Source: a virus | IMG/VR virus record: IMGVR_UViG_3300012202_000013 | Span: 1-20,350 of that record | Strand: one strand, 5' to 3' | DNA length: 20,350 bases | Shown here: positions 15,651 to 20,350 of the stretch, one piece after another | How positions within the stretch are numbered: position 1 is the stretch's first letter | Layout: each line of letters begins with the position of its first letter | Notes under the pieces: model-generated | Database searches by the model: none | What the model was told of the DNA's origin: nothing | Seen by the model: only the letters and a program-made list of their open reading frames with translations | Translations under genes and position numbers: made by a program

Positions 15651-15683
15651 AGCCCTAGGATAAAACTTAGGGCTTTTATTTTA
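15651..15683 (+). terminator. Intrinsic terminator after the capsid gene
   Basis: AGCCCTAGG (15651-15659) pairs with CTTAGGGCT (15666-15674) around a 6-nt loop, giving a 9-bp stem with one G-T pair, followed by TTTATTTTA. This closes the capsid transcription unit before the endonuclease gene. Confidence 0.85.
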
Positions 15684-15702
15684 CTACGGACTGTTTCCAA
15701 GA

Positions 15703-15708
15703 TATTAT
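15703..15708 (+). promoter_or_regulatory. -10 box (TATTAT), leaderless-type promoter
   Basis: TATTAT ends 8 nt before the ATG at 15717 and 2 nt before the ATG at 15711, with no Shine-Dalgarno sequence. The placement favours a leaderless start at 15717. Confidence 0.45.
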
Positions 15709-15716
15709 AGATGTAT

Positions 15717-17249
15717 ATGGAAACTATACTTTGTAAAATCTGCCAAGTCGAATTAACCAATAAAAGGTCCAAAACCTGTGAGATTTCTAAATGTAAGTCT
15801 CAATGGAAAATGGAACGTAATAAAAACCTATCTCCGGTTACTAAGAATTGTTTAGGATGTCATAAACAGTTTCAAACTGTAGATAGACGAAATAACACCT
15901 GCTCTCCTAAATGTAAATATGCTATCACGTCTAAAACTATTATGGCTGAATATGGAGTGTCTAATCCTAATCAAATTCCAAAATCTGAAATCCGTGTACA
16001 GGAGATTAGTCGGACTAAGTCTAAAGCATCCACCGCTATGTGGTCTAATATAAATATTATTAAAACACGTAACATAAATAATATTAAAAAATATGGTACA
16101 TCGTGTACTTTCAATATTTCAGAATCTATTGAAAATAGAGTTTCGTCTTTAGAAGAAACTTATGGCACTAGAAGCGCGAGACTAGTTCCTATATTAAAAA
16201 ATAATGGATTTAATAGCTATCAAGATTTTTCTAAAGCAATTGTTTGTTTAATTGAAACTTCTAAGTTAAATCCATTTTCTGAATCTTTTAAACTAGTTTT
16301 AAAAGATAAGTTTGACGTAAGTACTGAGGTTATAGATGACGCTTTAAAGGATCAGAATCGCTTAGATTTAGTACATAAATTTAAATCATCAGGAGAGTCT
16401 GAAATATATGAATTTGTAAAATCTATGAATTTTGAATGTGAGGCTAATACAAGACCTACATTTATGGAAGGAAGAGAGTTAGATATACTAATCCCAAGTC
16501 AAAACCTGGCTATAGAATTTCACGGATTAGTTCACCATTCGTTACGCCCCGTGTTTGGACCCAAAGACTATTCAAAAATTCAAAATCAACATCTTATCAA
16601 ATATAAGTTATGTAAAGTTAATGGTATTAAATTAATTCAGATTTTCGAAGACGAGTGGAGAGACAAACGTTCCATTATAGAATCAGTTCTTACTTCAAAA
16701 TTAGGTAAGTCACCTAAAGTTGTGTATGCTAGAAATTGTAAAATTAAAGAATTAGAATCTAGTGTTTCTAAAGACTTTTTTAATAAAAATCATGTTTCAG
16801 GATATACCGGGGCTAAGTATAGATACGGGCTATATGAAAATGACGTATTAGTATCTGCTATATCTTTTAGATCGACTTGGAACAAATCATACGGCGAAAG
16901 AGTGATAGAAATAGCTAGGTTTGCATCATCATTAAACACCCAAGTAGTTGGAGGTTTTCAAAAACTATTAAAACACGGCACTTCAGTTTTGAAAAGTTAT
17001 GGGTATGAAAAAATATTAACATATGCCGACTGTAGATTCGGATCAGGAGACGTATATTTAAAGGCTGAATTCGAGCACTTAGGACATACTGGATCTAACT
17101 ATTTTTATGAGAAAAACGGGATTAGAGAGCATAGGTTTAAACATCGAAAAGATAACACTAAACTAGGAACTGAAAGAGATCAAAACGAGTTACAGGGCTG
17201 GTATGCTATTTATGATGCTGGTAGCGAGATCTATTTAAAATCAATTTAA
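15717..17249 (+). CDS. Vsr-like (EDxHD-type) homing endonuclease candidate
   Basis: This 510-residue protein has three parts. Numbering is from the alternative ATG at 15711. The N-terminal region has two zinc-finger-like Cys sets (C8, C11, C23, C28 and C47, C50, C64, C68) and repeated YGV/YGT segments (near 81, 128, 151) of the kind seen in DNA-binding parts of phage homing endonucleases. A Vsr-like nuclease core follows at about 225-330: E256-D258, E269-H271, H275, then H294/K297 and the IFEDEW strand. The C-terminal part (about 350-480) looks like a GNAT/Mom-like fold (YGLYENDVLVSAISF, GGFQKLL, YADCRF). It sits alone after a terminator at a strand switch, as expected of a selfish insertion, and is more AT-rich than its neighbours. 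Its last 9 nt overlap the end of the convergent gene. Confidence 0.8.
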   Translation: METILCKICQVELTNKRSKTCEISKCKSQWKMERNKNLSPVTKNCLGCHKQFQTVDRRNNTCSPKCKYAITSKTIMAEYGVSNPNQIPKSEIRVQEISRTKSKASTAMWSNINIIKTRNINNIKKYGTSCTFNISESIENRVSSLEETYGTRSARLVPILKNNGFNSYQDFSKAIVCLIETSKLNPFSESFKLVLKDKFDVSTEVIDDALKDQNRLDLVHKFKSSGESEIYEFVKSMNFECEANTRPTFMEGRELDILIPSQNLAIEFHGLVHHSLRPVFGPKDYSKIQNQHLIKYKLCKVNGIKLIQIFEDEWRDKRSIIESVLTSKLGKSPKVVYARNCKIKELESSVSKDFFNKNHVSGYTGAKYRYGLYENDVLVSAISFRSTWNKSYGERVIEIARFASSLNTQVVGGFQKLLKHGTSVLKSYGYEKILTYADCRFGSGDVYLKAEFEHLGHTGSNYFYEKNGIREHRFKHRKDNTKLGTERDQNELQGWYAIYDAGSEIYLKSI

Positions 17250-17516
17250 ACCATCTACTGAGTTTTCTTTTAAGTGTTCCCATACTAAAGACCTATTATG
17301 CGCGTGAGATAGTTGTATATCTGTAACTTTAAAACCTGAGTCTTCTGGGTATATTGCAAAAACATAACCGCTTTCGTACTGAATACCTATTTTTTCTTTA
17401 CCTTTATCCGGAGATGAAAATACAATACAATTGTAACCGTCACTATCAGTTAGGAAGATATCGTAACCAGCTAATATTTTGCTTTTATAAATTTTGAGTA
17501 TATCTGATATAGTCAT
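17241..17516 (-). CDS. Unknown small protein, last gene of the minus operon
   Basis: This 91-residue protein is not recognised. It has an N-terminal helix, then several beta strands (GYDIFLTDSDGYNCIVFSS, KIGIQYESGYVFAIYPED) and a polar end. Its ATG directly follows the TAA of the preceding minus-strand gene (TAAATG), so it is probably translationally coupled. The 3' end overlaps the end of the convergent endonuclease gene by 9 nt. Confidence 0.7.
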   Translation of the reverse strand: MTISDILKIYKSKILAGYDIFLTDSDGYNCIVFSSPDKGKEKIGIQYESGYVFAIYPEDSGFKVTDIQLSHAHNRSLVWEHLKENSVDGLN

Positions 17517-17780
17517 TTATTTTTTCCCGGACTGGTTAACTATAGCATCCGCACTTTCAGCTAAAGTTCTTAATTGTACTTTAGGTCCGTCTACGTGCAA
17601 AATTGAAACTAAATATAATCCTCCATCTGGAGTTTGTACCGGAACCTTTACGTAACTAAGTTCTTTGTTCTCTGGATCGTGGGATAATAGTCCCAAAACG
17701 TGCATAAAATACTCTTGATGAACTATAGATAGTCCCGCGTCTATTTCTTCTTTAGTAAACTTTTTTTCAATAACTTCCAT
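17517..17780 (-). CDS. Unknown small protein
   Basis: This 87-residue protein is not recognised. It has an N-terminal helical part (EVIEKKFTKEEIDAGLSIVH), then strands (LSYVKVPVQTPDGGLYLVSI) and a helical end. The ATG at 17780 is chosen because AGGAG lies 7 nt before it; a longer reading from 17843 would overlap the upstream gene by 53 nt without a comparable site. It is 10 nt from the hypermodification-like gene and belongs to the same operon. Confidence 0.7.
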   Translation of the reverse strand: MEVIEKKFTKEEIDAGLSIVHQEYFMHVLGLLSHDPENKELSYVKVPVQTPDGGLYLVSILHVDGPKVQLRTLAESADAIVNQSGKK

Positions 17781-17787
17781 TAAAAAT

Positions 17788-17792
17788 CTCCT
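17788..17792 (-). promoter_or_regulatory. Ribosome binding site (AGGAG) for the gene starting at 17780
   Basis: On the minus strand AGGAG lies 7 nt before the ATG at 17780, at the very end of the upstream gene. It decides the start. Confidence 0.65.
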
Positions 17793-18804
17793 ATCCAAGA
17801 ATCTTTGTAATTCTATCTTGTACAGCTTGTGGGTAAACCCCATTGATTTTTAGTGTACAGTTATTTTTAGTCTCTTCTGGAGAAAGGTGATCATATCCTT
17901 TGGGGACGTACTCCTTGATGTATCTGATATAATCGCAGCAGACGTCTTCGACATCGTACGGGCGACCTCCAACTTCCTTACAAATTTCTGCCATACATTT
18001 TTCATAGTAGTCATTTTTCTTAGGATCTCCTTTTTCTCGTTCAAAAATCAATTCAAAAGACTTAATGCAGTTCGCACCGTAATAGCAGTGAGACTCAGGA
18101 TCAACAAGTCCTGGGTAGTATTCGGCGGTATCCATAACAAAAGCAGTAAGTACAAATTTCCATTGTTTGAAACCTCTATCTTTATGCCATTTACAAGAGA
18201 AGTCCACCGCATCCTTAATTCCTCGACGTTGTGTCTGAACGTACTTAACATAATCGATGATAAATTCTTTTCCAAAATTATCAAAATAATATTGCTGAGC
18301 TAATCTATATTTATCAGGATTTCCATTCTTAATGGATGGCGGTTGGTTGCCGACAGAGGTAACCATAGGTTCTTTACACTGGACAACGAATTTAATCATT
18401 AATTCAATCGTTCCGGTTTTGGCCAGTTCTTCTGATTTTGAATTTTTGTAACCATGCTCACTTGGATTTCTAGTTCCGTCTGGCAAGAACGTAGGTTGAA
18501 AACTTGCACCAGATCCTGTGAATCGATGAAATAGATGGATGAAATGAAACTCTTCAATCGGAAGGATGTCTGAATAATTTCCAAAACGAAATAAGAAAGC
18601 TGGATCTCGTGTTCCATGTAAATCTTCCAAGACCTTACTAAATCCAGCGAATCGTCGATTAACTGTATCATAGATGGTGATGTTGTCCATCAGCGGATCG
18701 TAGGCTTGAAACGTTGGTGGAACTAATTTTAAATTCTTTTCTTGGAGAATCTCAGCTTTATTATAATACTCAACGAAATCATTAAAGAATTCAGTCTTTA
18801 TCAT
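17791..18804 (-). CDS. DNA-base hypermodification-like protein (HMUDK_hel/aGPT-PPlase type)
   Basis: This 337-residue protein resembles the phage family that includes the helical domain of 5-hmdU DNA kinases and the alpha-glutamyl/putrescinyl thymine pyrophosphorylases, which act in thymidine hypermodification. Matching elements in order are PPTF..YDPLMDNITIYDTVNRR (29-51), a motif around FHFIHLFHRFTG (86-97), GF..WKF...FVMD (211-225), YGANCIKSFELIF (242-254) and a DVEDVCCDYIRYI end motif (284-296; the family often ends in D-x-x-x-x-LCEF-x-KY). No P-loop is present, so it is not a complete kinase. It overlaps the aldolase gene by 14 nt, within one operon. The assignment is by motif memory only; an unrelated helical enzyme remains possible. 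Confidence 0.5.
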   Translation of the reverse strand: MIKTEFFNDFVEYYNKAEILQEKNLKLVPPTFQAYDPLMDNITIYDTVNRRFAGFSKVLEDLHGTRDPAFLFRFGNYSDILPIEEFHFIHLFHRFTGSGASFQPTFLPDGTRNPSEHGYKNSKSEELAKTGTIELMIKFVVQCKEPMVTSVGNQPPSIKNGNPDKYRLAQQYYFDNFGKEFIIDYVKYVQTQRRGIKDAVDFSCKWHKDRGFKQWKFVLTAFVMDTAEYYPGLVDPESHCYYGANCIKSFELIFEREKGDPKKNDYYEKCMAEICKEVGGRPYDVEDVCCDYIRYIKEYVPKGYDHLSPEETKNNCTLKINGVYPQAVQDRITKILG

Positions 18805-19426
18805 TTGGACTTACTCCCGATGCCAATACAATTTGGCAAATATGTTCCAACCGTTCTATATGTTCAAATGCATCCCATGGTGATTTTCCTATCGCACAAA
18901 CTCCATGAGCTTTTTGACCGACGATGTCATAAGCTAGTTTTTCATTAACTCCACCTTGGTCAACGATCGTCATAGCTTGAAAAGTTGCTTTGGCCAATTC
19001 TGGTGATACTACCGGTAATACCGGAACTTCAGGTCCAACTCTAGTATACCGACTTACTTCTGGAAATTGAGAAGCTAATTCTTGAAGTGAAAATCCTCTG
19101 TGCATTGCTGCGATAATATGCGTTGGGTGAAGATGAACCACACTACGGGCTGACTTTCCGCTGAAGTCTACCGTCTGCAATAGCTTATGCATCTCTAATT
19201 CACCTGACGGTTTTCCTACATTTTCAGTCAACCACTCTAGCGTAGTCTGATTGTAATTTTTGATTTTGGCCTTCAGAACAGTCTCCGGAATAACTGTGAC
19301 TTTTCTGACCCCAGAAGGACTGATGTACAATGAATTGCCCAGACGAACAGAGATGTTTCCGTCACGCGTGGTAAGCCAACCGCGTTTATAAGCTTCTCGT
19401 AGGACATCTCCGATAGCAGTAATCAT
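18791..19426 (-). CDS. Class II aldolase/adducin-family enzyme
   Basis: This 211-residue protein is a class II aldolase of the fuculose-phosphate aldolase, ribulose-phosphate epimerase and MtnB dehydratase type. The active site is complete: GNISVRL (23-29), YISPSG (34-39), KPSGELEMH with catalytic E76, HLHPTH with zinc ligands H98 and H100, and AHG with the third ligand H174. The C-terminal helix (FEHIERLEHICQIV) matches the family. Members cleave, form or dehydrate sugar phosphates or hydroxy acids; the substrate here is not readable. Its start overlaps the stop of the PLP gene by 1 nt (TAATG) and its end overlaps the hypermodification-like gene by 14 nt, so the three proteins probably form one pathway. 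Confidence 0.85.
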   Translation of the reverse strand: MITAIGDVLREAYKRGWLTTRDGNISVRLGNSLYISPSGVRKVTVIPETVLKAKIKNYNQTTLEWLTENVGKPSGELEMHKLLQTVDFSGKSARSVVHLHPTHIIAAMHRGFSLQELASQFPEVSRYTRVGPEVPVLPVVSPELAKATFQAMTIVDQGGVNEKLAYDIVGQKAHGVCAIGKSPWDAFEHIERLEHICQIVLASGVSPNDKD

Positions 19427-20319
19427 TAGTCTCTAACCTCTCCCCAGGCTCTGGCAGAATCGGTACGATCTATAATAGTAAGATCATTCAATAAAGGTTC
19501 GCATCCGACATTCCATGCCCAGACGCGTGCTTCAGGATTCTGAGATTTATATTCTTTGGTATACTTCCAAATTTTTGCGTCGTACGAAAGAACTGTAGGA
19601 TACGGAGGATGATTAATCTTTCGTTCTGGAGTCTGGAATTCTACGGGTTCAATTATAGGTTCGGCTCTTCCTAGTTCTCCTGTCTTCATATTTCTTGCCA
19701 CGGTTACTGCGTAAAATTTGGTGTTGGGCCATCCAATTTGAAGACCTCTGACTAATACTCCAGTAGACGTCGCTACAAAACAAACATCAGGTGTTTTACC
19801 ATAAAATTCAGTGATGTTCATGGCTACTCTAGCCGCGCATGCAACCACTAATTCGTGCTTTAAACCTAGCGGTATAAATTTTGCACCATTAGCTTCAGCC
19901 CAGGCTTTCGCAATCCTGTTCAAATTAGGCATAGCCGCTACACGTCTAAATTTAGGAGTAGCTCCTCGTTCGATACATACTGCTTGATGCAAACTAATTT
20001 CTTTAGAGGATGGCATGAACAACACTACTTTTTTACCGTAGCGTTTAGCCACATTAAGAATTGATTGTCCGGCGAGTCCGACTCTAGGTTGTACATAGAC
20101 TAAGGTATCTTCTTTGATTGACTGAACCAATATATCTGCAAATCTGCATTTAGATCCATTGATTAAATCATCTCGAACTACCATAATTCCGTCATGTTCT
20201 ACAACGGTTGGAGTTCCGAGTGGATCAATCCAATCCTTAGTTGTTTCAATGAACCACTCTCGTCCTAGACGATCCAATTCTAAATGTTTACCATCAACGA
20301 TATGATTATTGTGACTCAT
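19426..20319 (-). CDS. PLP-dependent enzyme, fold type II (desulfhydrase/ACC deaminase-like)
   Basis: This 297-residue protein resembles the tryptophan synthase beta-type PLP enzymes, near ACC deaminase and D-cysteine desulfhydrase. Key elements are RDDLINGSKCRFADI with putative Schiff-base K57, the PRVGLAGQS loop (78-86), KKVVLFMPSS (96-105), an ERGA turn (117-120) and the phosphate-binding loop TSTGVLVRGL (184-193). Such enzymes carry out beta-elimination, replacement or deamination on amino acids. The length is slightly short for the family. The ATG is supported by GGAG 8 nt upstream. It is the first gene of the minus-strand operon. A role in preparing or trimming an amino-acid-derived group on DNA is an inference from its neighbours. 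Confidence 0.82.
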   Translation of the reverse strand: MSHNNHIVDGKHLELDRLGREWFIETTKDWIDPLGTPTVVEHDGIMVVRDDLINGSKCRFADILVQSIKEDTLVYVQPRVGLAGQSILNVAKRYGKKVVLFMPSSKEISLHQAVCIERGATPKFRRVAAMPNLNRIAKAWAEANGAKFIPLGLKHELVVACAARVAMNITEFYGKTPDVCFVATSTGVLVRGLQIGWPNTKFYAVTVARNMKTGELGRAEPIIEPVEFQTPERKINHPPYPTVLSYDAKIWKYTKEYKSQNPEARVWAWNVGCEPLLNDLTIIDRTDSARAWGEVRD

Positions 20320-20350
20320 TTGTACGACTCCAAATATTTTATTAATGACT

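Noticed and set aside
17887-18303. Plus-strand open frame opposite the hypermodification-like gene
   Set aside because: It is antisense to a gene with family-like motifs, lacks a ribosome binding site, and its Phe/Ile-rich content is typical of a reversed frame.
18791-19426. Naming the aldolase as MtnB, FucA or AraD
   Set aside because: The residues seen are shared by the whole superfamily, and the neighbours do not form a methionine-salvage, fucose or arabinose pathway.

Overview
The window is an AT-rich segment of a tailed double-stranded DNA phage (Caudoviricetes), packed with genes and having no gap over 300 bases. It holds the packaging and head-assembly block: small and large terminase, portal, a MuF-like minor head protein, prohead protease, a probable scaffold and the HK97-fold major capsid protein. 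The genome is probably large, because accessory genes sit between the core genes. No host marker, tRNA, integrase or CRISPR array was seen, so the host cannot be named.

Layout. Positions 1-3215 (+): an unknown gene, a metallophosphoesterase, a RuvC-like resolvase, an unknown gene, a secreted lytic transglycosylase whose start lies inside the previous gene, and the small terminase candidate. Positions 3254-8294 (+): large terminase, portal, a small unknown gene and the minor head protein. Positions 8341-12892 (+): an accessory block with unknown genes, an FKBP-like protein overlapping a GroES-like co-chaperonin, a Cas4-like Fe-S nuclease, a Cys-rich helix-turn-helix protein and the prohead protease. 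Positions 12956-15622 (+): an Ala-rich small protein, the scaffold candidate and the major capsid protein, closed by an intrinsic terminator. Positions 15717-17249 (+): a Vsr-like homing endonuclease candidate. Positions 17241-20319 (-): a convergent operon of a PLP enzyme, a class II aldolase and a protein resembling the phage DNA-base hypermodification family (HMUDK_hel/aGPT-PPlase), then two small unknown genes.

How the genes work together. Terminase, portal, minor head protein, protease, scaffold and capsid protein form one DNA-packaging and procapsid machine. The FKBP-like/GroES-like pair probably assists folding of head proteins. The resolvase and the Cas4-like nuclease probably process replicated DNA before packaging. 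The three minus-strand enzymes overlap end to end and are richer in GC than the genes beside them, which suggests one metabolic unit. The best candidate for a new system is a thymidine (or other base) hypermodification pathway that uses an aldolase and a PLP enzyme. That reading is an inference from motif resemblance.

Regulation. Several transcription units start at a TATAAT/TATTAT box placed only 6-8 nt before the ATG with no Shine-Dalgarno sequence, which suggests leaderless mRNAs. Other genes have clear AGGAG-type ribosome binding sites and often overlap their neighbours, which suggests translational coupling.
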